Shown: piece after piece, positions 32,645-41,210 of the stretch
Layout of the letters: every line of letters begins with the position of its first letter
How positions within the stretch are numbered: position 1 is the stretch's first letter
From: Aedoeadaptatus urinae
GTDB lineage: Bacteria > Bacillota > Clostridia > Tissierellales > Peptoniphilaceae
Length of the DNA: 64,000 bases
Assembly: GCF_900155585.1 (NCBI RefSeq)
Contig: NZ_LT707418.1
Span: forward strand, 561,115 to 625,114
Reading direction: 5' to 3'
Made by a program: the position numbers and the translations under genes
Notes under the pieces: generated by a model
Told to the model about the DNA's origin: nothing
Database searches by the model: none
Seen by the model: the letters and a program-made list of their open reading frames with translations, nothing else

Positions 32645-34389
32645 CCGTCGATCCTCCATTCATTGGCCTCGTGATACAAGTTGACGAAGCGGGCGTAGCG
32701 GCCGTCCTCGTTCATAAGGGCGTCGTGATTTCCTCTCTCCACGACCTTTCCCCCTTCGATAAAGAGAATCTCGTCTACGCCGCGAATGCTGCTCATGCGA
32801 TGGGCAATCATGATGGTGGTGCGCCCCTTCATTAGGTTCGAAAAGGCCTTTTGAATCTCGTATTCGTTTTCGGGATCCGCCGCCGCAGAAGCTTCATCCA
32901 AAATAAGGATTTTCGGATCTTTTAAAAACAAGCGGGCGATGGCGACCCGTTGGCACTCGCCGCCGGAAAGCTTCACGCCCTCGGCGCCGATGACGGTGTC
33001 GTAGCCCGTAGAAAATTTCTCTTTAAACTCTTCGCAGCGAGCCAAAGCCAGGGCGCGATGCACTTCCTCTTGGTTTGCCTCGGGGGCGGCAAGCTGTACA
33101 TTGTCGTAAATAGACAGACCTTCAAAAAGTTTCGCCTCCTGAAATACCATGCCCACCGTTTCCATAACCGCCTCTTTGTCGTAAGCGGTCATGGGCTTCT
33201 CGCCGATCATGATTGCGCCCTTATCCACCGGGTAGAGCCCGGAGACGAGCTTTGCGATGGTGGACTTGCCACCGCCCGAGGGGCCGACGAAGGCGTAAAT
33301 TTTTCCCGCATCTAAGTGGAGGGAAAAGTCGGAAAGAATTTTTTCGTCCTCGTCGTAAGAAAAGTCCACGTGGCTAAAGGTAATGGAGCTATCGCCGAGG
33401 TCTCTTTCCTTTCCGAAGACCATTTTCTTTTCTTCCATCTCGCGGAATAGATCCTCTAAAGTATCCACGGCGCGATTGGCCTGCACGTGAAACATGGACA
33501 CGTACATAATTTTCATAATGTTCGCAAAAAACATGCCCATAAACAGGGCGAAGAACAAGGTCTTTGCCGCCCACATGCCGCCGTCATCCCCTGCGCCCAC
33601 GCGATAAACGGCGTAGAAAACAGGCGCCACGATAAATAAATTCAACAGCCACTGAAAGGTGACATAGGGAATGCGGCAGGACATGGAATAGTTGTAAACC
33701 ATGTCGGCGTAATCGTTGATGGCACCGTAAAGACGCTTAAAGCTCACGATAGGCGCGGCAAATAGCTTCACCACCTGCATGCCCCGCACGTATTCCACGG
33801 CTTCGGCATTTAACAGATCCAGCTGCTCCATGTAGGCGCTCATAAATTCTTTTTCTCCCATCATTTTGAAGCAGAGGAAGCCTGACAAGAGGACGATAAG
33901 GCCGAAAAAGCCAGCCAACCGCAAGTCCACCAGGCCGATGATGACAAACATGAAAATCGGCGTGAGGATGGCCACGGTCTGATCGGGAATCAAATGGGCC
34001 ACGGCCATGTGGGTCTGCTCCACATTGTCGTCGATGATTTTTCGCACGCGACCCGATTGGTTTTTATCGTAAAAGGTGTTGGACGCCGCCAGCAAACGGT
34101 CGATGCCCTTTTCTCTCAATCGAGTCTCCAAACGAAAGGCAGCCAAGTGACTCATCCATGTGCCGAGGAAATAGAGAATTCCGTAGGCGATAAATGCCGC
34201 CACCACGCGAAGGGCATAGGCGCTGCCCGCACTGAAATCCTGTTGAATGAAAATGGCCTTTAGGGCGAGCCACAGACAGTAGTAACCGAAAAGATGGGAG
34301 CACACGGCTAGAACGGAAAAGGTCGCCGACAAAAAGCCGTTGCCGCGCTTCTCCGGTATGTAAGCAAACAGTTTTCGATAGGTGTTCAA
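32641..34389 (-). CDS. ABC half-transporter, YbtQ/IrtA-like (membrane plus ATPase)
   Basis: The 582-residue half-transporter has six helices (about 15-310), Walker A GPSGGGKST near 371, LSGGECQR near 475 and the Walker B stretch LDEASAAADPENE. The ADPENE D-loop is what I recall for the YbtQ/IrtA side of the YbtPQ-IrtAB group, exporter-fold proteins that import ferric siderophores or reduce them. The start is TTG at 34389 behind GAGAGGAG. First gene of the operon; a Fur-like repeat lies at 34409-34423. Confidence 0.85.
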   Translation of the reverse strand: MNTYRKLFAYIPEKRGNGFLSATFSVLAVCSHLFGYYCLWLALKAIFIQQDFSAGSAYALRVVAAFIAYGILYFLGTWMSHLAAFRLETRLREKGIDRLLAASNTFYDKNQSGRVRKIIDDNVEQTHMAVAHLIPDQTVAILTPIFMFVIIGLVDLRLAGFFGLIVLLSGFLCFKMMGEKEFMSAYMEQLDLLNAEAVEYVRGMQVVKLFAAPIVSFKRLYGAINDYADMVYNYSMSCRIPYVTFQWLLNLFIVAPVFYAVYRVGAGDDGGMWAAKTLFFALFMGMFFANIMKIMYVSMFHVQANRAVDTLEDLFREMEEKKMVFGKERDLGDSSITFSHVDFSYDEDEKILSDFSLHLDAGKIYAFVGPSGGGKSTIAKLVSGLYPVDKGAIMIGEKPMTAYDKEAVMETVGMVFQEAKLFEGLSIYDNVQLAAPEANQEEVHRALALARCEEFKEKFSTGYDTVIGAEGVKLSGGECQRVAIARLFLKDPKILILDEASAAADPENEYEIQKAFSNLMKGRTTIMIAHRMSSIRGVDEILFIEGGKVVERGNHDALMNEDGRYARFVNLYHEANEWRIDG

Positions 34390-34408
34390 ATAGATCTCCT
34401 CTCTTTAA

Positions 34409-34423
34409 TGATAGTGTTTATCT
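34409..34423. promoter_or_regulatory. Fur-like inverted repeat upstream of the ABC/AraC operon
   Basis: TGATAGTGTTTATCT matches TGATAATnATTATCA at 11 of 14 positions. It lies 20 bp before the first start codon, next to two further GATAAA-like hexamers on the minus strand. Confidence 0.5.
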
Positions 34424-34439
34424 TTTATCTTTTAAGCAT

Positions 34440-34468
34440 AGTGTAACGACTTTTCCTTCCCTTGTCTA
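34440..34468 (-). promoter_or_regulatory. Possible promoter of the ABC/AraC operon
   Basis: On the minus strand TAGACA and TACACT are separated by 17 bp. The match is modest; the start would lie just upstream of the Fur-like repeat. Confidence 0.35.
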
Positions 34469-34572
34469 TTCCCAAAGACGAAACTATTCATTTTGTTTGG
34501 TGGTATCCGCCTCGGCAGGTGCCGATGTTTTTCGCTCCTCGCCATAAAGAAAGGGCATTGTCCCCTTTTTCT

Positions 34573-34581
34573 TGATATAAT
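34573..34581 (+). promoter_or_regulatory. Extended -10 promoter of the sensor operon
   Basis: TTGATATAAT holds a perfect TATAAT with a TGA extension; no good -35 is seen. The leader is about 70 nt and the SD is GGGAGG. Confidence 0.5.
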
Positions 34582-34658
34582 AAAAGAAATAAAATCGTAT
34601 AAAGAAACAAGGCAATTTCCTTGCGCCATCTCGCGCGAAGCTCCGACGGGAGGCTCTT

Positions 34659-36317
34659 ATGTATCGCAAAGATATCCTCATCTACGTATGTTCCGTATTT
34701 TTCATTGCTTCCGCCGCACTCCTACATATTTTCGACGAGAAGCAGGCTTTTCCCTTTACCGTCATCACCTTGGTCTTTTTTCTCTACGCCCTGGTGATTC
34801 TTCTTTGGGCGCGCAATATGGAAAATCGCGTCTTAAAGGCATCGGTGGCGCGGCGCTTTAAGGCCATCGCCATCCTGCTTATCGGCTATTTGGGAACCCG
34901 CACGCTGAAGTATCAGGTGCTGATTCACTCCCCCGCCGCCTTGCCGCGGATCCGCTATATTTATTATTTTTTCATCCTCACCGTCGTCCACATGGTCTTT
35001 CTCACCTCCCTCAACGTGGGCCGTTCGGAAAGAGATTCCATCGACAAAAGGTGGGACTTGTTGTGGATTCCTACGGGACTTCTGATTCTTCTTATTTTGA
35101 CCAACGACCTCCACGGCCTCGTCTTCATTTCAGGCGGTCAAGCCCCGGGCTTTCGTCAATATGGGCCGGTCTATTTGCTCACCAACGCCTATATTCTTCT
35201 TCTCGCCGCCCTGACATTGGTCATTACGTCGAAGCAATCCCTGGCGGAGAAGCGGCTGAAGTCGATCTCCTTGCCCCTTTTGGTTTTGGGGATTTGCTTT
35301 CTCTACACCCTTCTCTACATCATCGACTGGCCTCCCTTTCACGACGTCAAGATCGCCTTTCAAAGTGCGGAATTTAATATTCTCACCGTCGTCTTGTTTA
35401 TCGAGTCCTTGGTCTTTGCCCGGCTCATTCCCTCCAACAGAGGCTACGAAAGTTTTTTAAGTATGTCCTCTCTCAACATGGGCATGATGGATTTAAAGGG
35501 GCACATGGTGCTTCAACCGACCCGTGGCCCCAAGATCGATGCAGAAGAGGTTAAAAGGGCATCAGAGCGCGCCCTGGCCGTAAACGAAAACACCCTTCTT
35601 GAAAGCTCGCCCATCCAAGGGGGCACCTGCTTCTGGTTTGCGGATCTCACGGACTTCAACCGGCTGAAGTCGCAGCTGGTGGCGGCCAATGAGGAAATGC
35701 TCAGCGAAAACGAGCTCCTTATGGCGAATAATAAGCTTCAGGAAAAAATGGCGAAGGTGCGGGAGCAAAAGGAAATTCGAGAAACCATCCATAGAAAGCT
35801 TCAGCCTCAATTCACCGGGCTCAAGGCCATTATGGATCACCTCCCCGATGAAAGGGAGGCCTATAAAGACGCCTTAAAGGACGCCTGCATACTCAATGTC
35901 TACATCAAGCGGTTTTCCAATCTCTATTTGTTGTCGAGGAACAAGGGCTTCCTTCCCCTTTCCGAGCTGCGCCTGTCCTTTGAGGAGTCCCTGGACTATT
36001 TGCGCCTGAAAAACAAAATCACCTCCGTTCATTGGGACGCCACCGGCGGGGTCGATGCCGCGCCCGGCATCGGCCTGTACGCCGCCTTCGAAAAAATCCT
36101 GGAAAGCAATTTGTCTTCCCTCACCGCCGTCTTTGTCCATTTAAAAGAAGAGGGCGGCACCTATCGTCTCGCCATCTATGTGGAATCCGCCGCCGATATT
36201 TCTCTCTTAAAGGAATTGAAGGAGCTCTTTCCGGCAGGCGGCGTGACCATGTCCGAGGAATCGGAAGACGGGGTGAAGGCTTGGAGCTTTACCTTCGGAA
36301 GAGAGGTGGGGGCATGA
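34659..36317 (+). CDS. 7-helix membrane sensor with degenerate histidine-kinase domain
   Basis: The 552-residue protein has about seven membrane helices (1-250), a linker (about 265-340), a coiled coil (about 340-385), then ETIHRKLQPQF, which aligns with the H-box of NarX/DesK-type kinases. The ATPase region is poor: where the N-box (E-x-x-N-N-A) should be it reads FEKILESNLSSL, and no clear G boxes follow. It is probably a pseudokinase or a modulator of the true kinase encoded next, with which it overlaps by ATGA. Confidence 0.75.
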   Translation: MYRKDILIYVCSVFFIASAALLHIFDEKQAFPFTVITLVFFLYALVILLWARNMENRVLKASVARRFKAIAILLIGYLGTRTLKYQVLIHSPAALPRIRYIYYFFILTVVHMVFLTSLNVGRSERDSIDKRWDLLWIPTGLLILLILTNDLHGLVFISGGQAPGFRQYGPVYLLTNAYILLLAALTLVITSKQSLAEKRLKSISLPLLVLGICFLYTLLYIIDWPPFHDVKIAFQSAEFNILTVVLFIESLVFARLIPSNRGYESFLSMSSLNMGMMDLKGHMVLQPTRGPKIDAEEVKRASERALAVNENTLLESSPIQGGTCFWFADLTDFNRLKSQLVAANEEMLSENELLMANNKLQEKMAKVREQKEIRETIHRKLQPQFTGLKAIMDHLPDEREAYKDALKDACILNVYIKRFSNLYLLSRNKGFLPLSELRLSFEESLDYLRLKNKITSVHWDATGGVDAAPGIGLYAAFEKILESNLSSLTAVFVHLKEEGGTYRLAIYVESAADISLLKELKELFPAGGVTMSEESEDGVKAWSFTFGREVGA

Positions 36318-37579
36318 TTCAAAATCTATCCGTTCACGCCATGGCCATTCTCTTTGTCTGCGGTTTAATTATTTTACTGATCAGCTTGGATACTTGTATC
36401 GATGCGGTCAATGTGCTCCCGCGATCGGCCCTCTGCCTCGTCAGCGTGCTCTTGGTCTTGGGAAGCCTTGCGCCGGTACAAATCCTGGCGGAAATCGGCT
36501 CAGGACAGATGCTTCTCGGGAAGTACTTCCTCGCCTGTCCCCTCTATCTTTTCATCCTCTATGACGCGCTCATCCTTTTCTCGGAAGGGCTGCTCTACAA
36601 AAAGATTTCAGCGATAACAAAGAGCCAAATCGGAAAAAACTCCATTAAAGAAAGCCTGGACAATCTTCCCGACGGCATTTGCTTTTCCAAGCTCGACGGC
36701 ACGCCCCTTTTAGTCAATCGCCAAATGCAGGAGATCAGTTACGATGTTTTCGGCAAACGACTGGTCAACGACGTCATCTGCGCCCGCAATATCAAAGCCA
36801 ATCGCTTCAATCCCGCGACGAAAATACTGAAAAGAGATCCTTTGATTTTAGAAAGCGACGGCAAGGTTTGGCAGATCAAGGTCATTTACCACGGTCTGGA
36901 AAAGGAGACCTTGGCCTACGACATTACCTTGGAGTGGGCCCTCTATGCCCAAATCGAAAAAATTTCCGAAGCCAACCGGCGGATGAACGCCGACTTAAAG
37001 GCCTATCAGGAAAAAATCGGCGAATTTACCAGGCAAAAGGAAAATCTTCAGGCCAAGATAAAAATCCACGACCGCCTGGGTCAATCCCTGATTTACTTCA
37101 GGCGCTATTTGGAAAAGGCGGACAAGACGCCGGAAGACCGGAGGCGGCTGGAGGCCCTTTGGAGGGAAAGTCTCCTCCTCTTCGACGATCGAAAAGAGGT
37201 TCCGAAGGAGCCCACGTCTTGGGAAAAACTGATTTCCACGGCCGAGGATATCGGCGTCGAGGTCATCGTAAAAGGCGAGCAGCCGGATTCGCAGCGGGAG
37301 CAGCTCCTCTTGGTGGATTTGGTCCACGAAGCCATGAACAACGCCATTCGCCACGGCCGCGCAAAAAAAATTCGAATCACTTTAAAGAACGACGGCCCCA
37401 CTTTCCGCTGCCGCATCGTCAACGACGGCTTGCCGCCTCAAGGCCCTATTGAGGAAAAGGGCGGCCTGAAGAACATGCGCCAGCGCCTGGCCTATTACGG
37501 CGGCGAGCTGTCCGTGAACACCGATGAGGGCTTTCAACTGGATCTGTCTTGGACCAAAGGAGGTTACCGTGACCTATAA
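36314..37579 (+). CDS. Sensor histidine kinase, NarX/DesK type
   Basis: The 421-residue protein has three N-terminal membrane helices (about 8-95), a PAS-like segment (about 115-200), a coiled coil and the H-box IHDRLGQSL near residue 251. HATPase follows with N-box HEAMNNAIRH near 340 and G-box GGLKNMRQRL near 385. The start is ATG at 36314 inside an ATGA overlap with the upstream gene; longer in-frame extensions would lie inside that gene. It should phosphorylate the regulator encoded directly after it. Confidence 0.88.
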   Translation: MIQNLSVHAMAILFVCGLIILLISLDTCIDAVNVLPRSALCLVSVLLVLGSLAPVQILAEIGSGQMLLGKYFLACPLYLFILYDALILFSEGLLYKKISAITKSQIGKNSIKESLDNLPDGICFSKLDGTPLLVNRQMQEISYDVFGKRLVNDVICARNIKANRFNPATKILKRDPLILESDGKVWQIKVIYHGLEKETLAYDITLEWALYAQIEKISEANRRMNADLKAYQEKIGEFTRQKENLQAKIKIHDRLGQSLIYFRRYLEKADKTPEDRRRLEALWRESLLLFDDRKEVPKEPTSWEKLISTAEDIGVEVIVKGEQPDSQREQLLLVDLVHEAMNNAIRHGRAKKIRITLKNDGPTFRCRIVNDGLPPQGPIEEKGGLKNMRQRLAYYGGELSVNTDEGFQLDLSWTKGGYRDL

Positions 37580-38195
37580 AATCATGATCGTCGACGATCA
37601 ATATGTCTCCCGGGAACTGTTTAAGTTGACCATCGACACCTGCCCGGATTTTGAGGTGGTTTACACCGTGGACACGGCCATGTTTGCCGATACCTATGTG
37701 TTGAATCGTAAGCTGGACTTGGTCATTATGGACATTCTCATGCAGGACGGATCCAACGGATTGGATGCGGCGGAGAAAATAAAAAAATTAAAGCCGAATC
37801 TCAAAATCGTCGCCGTCACCAGCATGCCCGAAGTGTCATGGATGGAGCGGGCAAAGGAAATCGGGATCGACAGCTTCTGGTACAAGGAGGCGTCGGAGGA
37901 GACCATTCTCAACATTATTCGCCGCACCTTGGAAGGGGAGTCCATCTATCCCGAGGCCACGCCGATCATTCAGCTGGGCCTCGCCCGATCCACGGAGTTC
38001 ACGCCTCGTGAGATTCAGGTGCTGCGCCTCTTGACCACCGGCGCCGGTAACGAAGAAATCGCCAATCGATTGGACATCTCCCTCAACACGGTGAAGACCC
38101 ACGTCCAGCATTTAATGGACAAGACCGGCTTCATCAGCCGCACTCAGCTGGCCATTCAGGCGCGGATCACGGGTTTCGTCATCGAAGACAAATAA
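37569..38195 (+). CDS. NarL/LuxR-type response regulator
   Basis: The 208-residue protein has a receiver domain (MIVDDQYVSRE start, phospho-acceptor Asp in LVIMDILMQD near residue 55, Lys in WYKEAS) and a C-terminal LuxR HTH (FTPREIQVLRLL, then NEEIANRLDISLNTVKTHV-type helices). The start is GTG at 37569, with the SD AAAGGAGG inside the end of the kinase gene, which it overlaps by 11 nt. The target genes are not evident. Confidence 0.92.
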   Translation: MTYKIMIVDDQYVSRELFKLTIDTCPDFEVVYTVDTAMFADTYVLNRKLDLVIMDILMQDGSNGLDAAEKIKKLKPNLKIVAVTSMPEVSWMERAKEIGIDSFWYKEASEETILNIIRRTLEGESIYPEATPIIQLGLARSTEFTPREIQVLRLLTTGAGNEEIANRLDISLNTVKTHVQHLMDKTGFISRTQLAIQARITGFVIEDK

Positions 38196-38196
38196 G

Positions 38197-38228
38197 AAAA
38201 GCTGCGGAAAATTCTCCGCGGCTTTTTT
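38197..38228 (+). terminator. Terminator of the sensor operon
   Basis: AAAAGCTGCGGA pairs with TCCGCGGCTTTT around a 6-nt loop, followed by T's, two bases after the regulator stop. Confidence 0.9.
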
Positions 38229-38254
38229 ATTGCCCGCATAGTTGTCGCACAATA

Positions 38255-38933
38255 AACATCCCCCGGCGTAGCCGGGGGTTTTCCTTTTTCGGCCCAAAGG
38301 GCCTGCATTACTAGCTGCGCCTGAAGGGCGTCGGTGGTCTGCCCGCGCTAACGTTACTCGGCTACCCCTTAAAGGGGTTCGTCGTGTCAAAGGTTAGTTG
38401 CTCACTCATTTGATCCTCTTTCAACTGGTTTTGTATATACTCTTGAATCTTTTTAGCGTTTTTTCCCGCTGTATCGACGTAATAACCTCGGCACCAAAAC
38501 TGCCTTCCCCTATATTTAAATTTCATGTCTCCCCATCGATCATAGATCATGATACTGCTCTTCCCTTTTAGAAAGCCCATGAATGAAGATACAGATATTT
38601 TGGGTGGGATCTCTAGTTACATATGAACGTGATCCGGACATACTTCCGCCTCGATTATGTTTACGCCTTTCCAGCTACATAACTCGCGTAAAATCGCGCC
38701 TATTTCTAAGCGCTTCGATCCATAAAATACTTTTCGCCTATATTTCGGAGCAAACACTACGTGATACTTACAATTCCATTTTGTGTATGATAAACTATGG
38801 GTGTGATTTAGTGATGTCATTATTTCCTCCTGATTGTGATTGGTTGGCAGACCTCTCTCATCATATCACGCTGGAAATAACGGGTAATTATCGCTAAAGC
38901 TAAACGAAACCCCCGGTCTAACCGGGGGTTTTC
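38255..38933. mobile_element. IS200/IS605-family insertion sequence
   Basis: A single transposase gene is flanked by subterminal GC palindromes: CCCCCGGC/GCCGGGGG at 38260-38278 and AAACCCCCGG/CCGGGGGTTT at 38907-38931. No inverted terminal repeats or target duplications are expected for this family. The exact ends are not certain. It sits between the sensor operon and the second copper-amine-oxidase-N gene. Confidence 0.8.
38362..38820 (-). pseudogene. tnpA: IS200-type TnpA (Y1 transposase) with one in-frame stop
   Basis: The frame reads 152 residues, the usual TnpA length, but contains one TAA at 38617-38619. Before it are YHVVFAPKYRRKVFYG and the HUH motif CPDHVHM. After it, in the same frame, are EIPPKISVSSFMGFLKGK, RQFWCRGYY and the catalytic Tyr in QEYIQNQ. 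The TAA sits where family members usually have Leu or a similar residue, so a single base change explains it. The transposase is probably dead unless the stop is read through. Confidence 0.88.
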
Positions 38934-38939
38934 TAATGC

Positions 38940-38966
38940 AAAAAAGAGCCCGCCTTCGCGAGCTCT
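38940..38966 (-). terminator. Terminator after the 38976 gene
   Basis: AGAGCTCGC/GCGGGCTCT (one G-U pair) with a GAAG loop and a T-run on the minus strand. Confidence 0.85.
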
Positions 38967-38975
38967 TCAGATAAA

Positions 38976-39707
38976 TTAATTGACGCCGATCACCAATTTA
39001 AAGCCGTCGGTCACCGGATCGTATTCCAAAATCTCGGTGCCGTATCTGTTGATAAAGAAGTGGCGCACGTGATCGGTGAGGTTTTCGTCTACGGGGTTGT
39101 CCCTGCGCACGGTGACGAGAAAGCCGGGCACTTCCTGACCGTTGAAGTTTGCCAGCTCCGGCCGCATGTCCGTGGCGTAGTAGCTATCGTCCAAGGTGCC
39201 TTCTATTCTCAGGCGGCTCAAGACTTCCTCCACGGCATTTTTGTCGTTGACATAGCTCTTTAAATACCGGTCGGGTGAGGTGATCGTCACTTCCCGCGCC
39301 TCGCCGTCCCACGCCACGTCCATATCGAACATTTCCGCAATGGCGCGCAGAGGCAGCATGGTGCGATTGTTTTTTATAAAGGCCGGCGCATCCAAGGGCA
39401 CGGGCCCCGCTTTCTCGGCCGTCCCGACACGCATTTCTTTCTTCCCGATGGGAATGTAGATAATCTTGTCCCCTTTTTCGATGGACACGGCTCTTTCATT
39501 ACTTAAGTAGAAGACCTGCGCCCCTAAATTTTCGGCAATGACTCGCACCGGGACAAAGGTTCTGGAATGTTTGATCACAGGCGGCTGATCCGTCGCGATC
39601 CTCTCCTCATTAATATAGATCGTCACGTCCTTCGGCGCCTTAAATGCCAGGGCGAAGAGAAGCAGAGGCACGAGCCACAGCCATTTTCTACGAAGCGTCT
39701 TTTTCAT
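38976..39707 (-). CDS. Exported copper-amine-oxidase N-domain protein (second paralogue)
   Basis: The 243-residue protein has an N-terminal hydrophobic signal (about 5-25) and the two PF07833 motifs: HSRTFVPVRVIAENLGAQV near residue 47 and NNRTMLPLRAIAEMFDMDV near 115. The C-terminal third is unlike that of the 5646 paralogue. The start at 39707 fits a GGGGAG SD; the upstream TTG at 39734 lacks one. It follows the YdjG-like gene closely and ends at its own terminator. Wall-associated, function unknown. Confidence 0.83.
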   Translation of the reverse strand: MKKTLRRKWLWLVPLLLFALAFKAPKDVTIYINEERIATDQPPVIKHSRTFVPVRVIAENLGAQVFYLSNERAVSIEKGDKIIYIPIGKKEMRVGTAEKAGPVPLDAPAFIKNNRTMLPLRAIAEMFDMDVAWDGEAREVTITSPDRYLKSYVNDKNAVEEVLSRLRIEGTLDDSYYATDMRPELANFNGQEVPGFLVTVRRDNPVDENLTDHVRHFFINRYGTEILEYDPVTDGFKLVIGVN

Positions 39708-39734
39708 CACTGTCTCCCCTTTCTTTATGGGCAA

Positions 39735-41201
39735 TTATTTTTTGTCTTTCTTTTTCTTATTCTTCTTAATCTTCTTTAAGTCGTCGCCTTTTAAGTCCAT
39801 GTAGTTTTCCTTTTTCATTCGCGTGCCCGTGACGCCGTGTTCCGTGTGCAAATACTCATCCACGCAGTCCAAGTTGGTCACTTCGCTCTTCGTCTCGAAT
39901 TCGTAAGTATGGCGGGCGTCTTGGTTTCTGTATTTCTTCACCATGGCGAAGAAGTAGATAAAGCCGCCGACAAGCAGGAACCAGACGATGTCCCGGTTCT
40001 CTTGGAGCTTGGTTCCGTCGAAGAGATTTAGGGCTAAAATAATTCGGAAAATAACAGCGGCGACGATGCTGAAAATTTCCACGAGGACGGAGGCGAAAAA
40101 CAGTTTGCCGTAGTTAATAGGGACGCTGCCCATGGTCTCTTTGGTTCTGGCATTGACCGCCACGTAGTGAAGCAGTTGTTTCTTGCCCTTGACCTGGAGG
40201 TAACTGTAAAGCCACACGGGCAAATAGGCCGCCTTCCACGCGTCGCCTTTAATGGTAAAGTCTTCATCCTTCCAGCGGACGCCTCGGTCGTAATCCATCA
40301 GGGTGTCCAAAATGGCCAGCCGCGCCACGTCGGCACTTTGTGCGTCGGTGACGTCTTTCAGTCCCTCGATATTCGTGTCACGCTTTTCCGAGGTGTAGCC
40401 TTTCAGGTAATTGGCATTGTACTTGACGCAATTTTCCGTATCGAAGGGCAAAATAGAATTGATGATATTCGTGGTCTTGGTCTTGGACTTGTAGTCCAGC
40501 TTGTCGCTGCTGGACTCGATGGCAAGATCGTCGATGGTAATGTCGTAATCCCGCTCGATGTGGTAGGTGTCCACGTCGTATTCCATGTGTTCCCCGTCGT
40601 CGTCTTTTACCATGTAGCTGTTGGTTTCAATTTCGCCTTCGCCGGCCAGCTTCATGTGGCCGTTCACATCCACCAGCATATAGGGCAAATAGACGCCGCA
40701 AATATTTTCCGTGGTAAATTCCCTGGCGAACTTCGGATGGGCGAATTTCTTTCGCTCTCCGACGAAGCCTGCGATGGCCTCCTGTGCCTCCTCTTTGGAA
40801 ACGCTGAAGGGCAGAAGCACGTCGGGCACGGCGCCGTTAGAGACGACGTCGTTAATGGAAAGGGTGTTGCGACACCAGTGGCAGCGCGCTTGGGTGGAGG
40901 AGGCGGTGTCGATGACCACCTCCGCACCGCAGCTTTCGCATTTCAGGGTGATGACATCTCCGGCATCGGCGTCGATGTCCCGCGCCCCGCTACGAACCGT
41001 GCTTCCTATTAAGGTCTCGATGGCCTCATCGTCTGCCGCGCGAATCAATTCAAATTCGTGGCGACAGAAATTACAGCGCAGCTTCCCCGTCTTCGTATTC
41101 GTTTGAATGTCCGTGGCGCCGCACTTGGGACACTTGATCTGGCCGTTGGCCGAATCGCGTTCTTTTTCCGCTACAGCGGCATTCATCTTGTCTTCAGCCA
41201 T
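39735..41201 (-). CDS. Zinc-ribbon membrane protein, YdjG-like
   Basis: The 488-residue protein has two N-terminal zinc ribbons: CPKCG...CNFC (about 24-45) and CESCG...CHWC (about 84-108). A large central domain and two membrane helices (about 375-395 and 410-430) follow, then a very basic Lys-rich tail. Layout and position beside an SPFH protein match YdjG of Bacillus subtilis, which helps recruit YdjI and PspA to the membrane. No PspA gene is visible in the window. It starts 9 nt after the YdjI-like gene ends. Confidence 0.78.
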   Translation of the reverse strand: MAEDKMNAAVAEKERDSANGQIKCPKCGATDIQTNTKTGKLRCNFCRHEFELIRAADDEAIETLIGSTVRSGARDIDADAGDVITLKCESCGAEVVIDTASSTQARCHWCRNTLSINDVVSNGAVPDVLLPFSVSKEEAQEAIAGFVGERKKFAHPKFAREFTTENICGVYLPYMLVDVNGHMKLAGEGEIETNSYMVKDDDGEHMEYDVDTYHIERDYDITIDDLAIESSSDKLDYKSKTKTTNIINSILPFDTENCVKYNANYLKGYTSEKRDTNIEGLKDVTDAQSADVARLAILDTLMDYDRGVRWKDEDFTIKGDAWKAAYLPVWLYSYLQVKGKKQLLHYVAVNARTKETMGSVPINYGKLFFASVLVEIFSIVAAVIFRIILALNLFDGTKLQENRDIVWFLLVGGFIYFFAMVKKYRNQDARHTYEFETKSEVTNLDCVDEYLHTEHGVTGTRMKKENYMDLKGDDLKKIKKNKKKKDKK

Positions 41202-41210
41202 GATGCACCT

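Noticed and set aside
36032-36313. Upstream in-frame extension of the second sensor kinase
   Set aside because: The extension is Arg-rich, overlaps the first kinase gene and lacks an SD; the ATG at 36314 in the ATGA junction is the better start.
38260-38931. CRISPR-like repeats suggested by two CCCCCGG palindromes
   Set aside because: Only two copies 650 bp apart, flanking a transposase frame; they are the subterminal hairpins of an IS200-type element.
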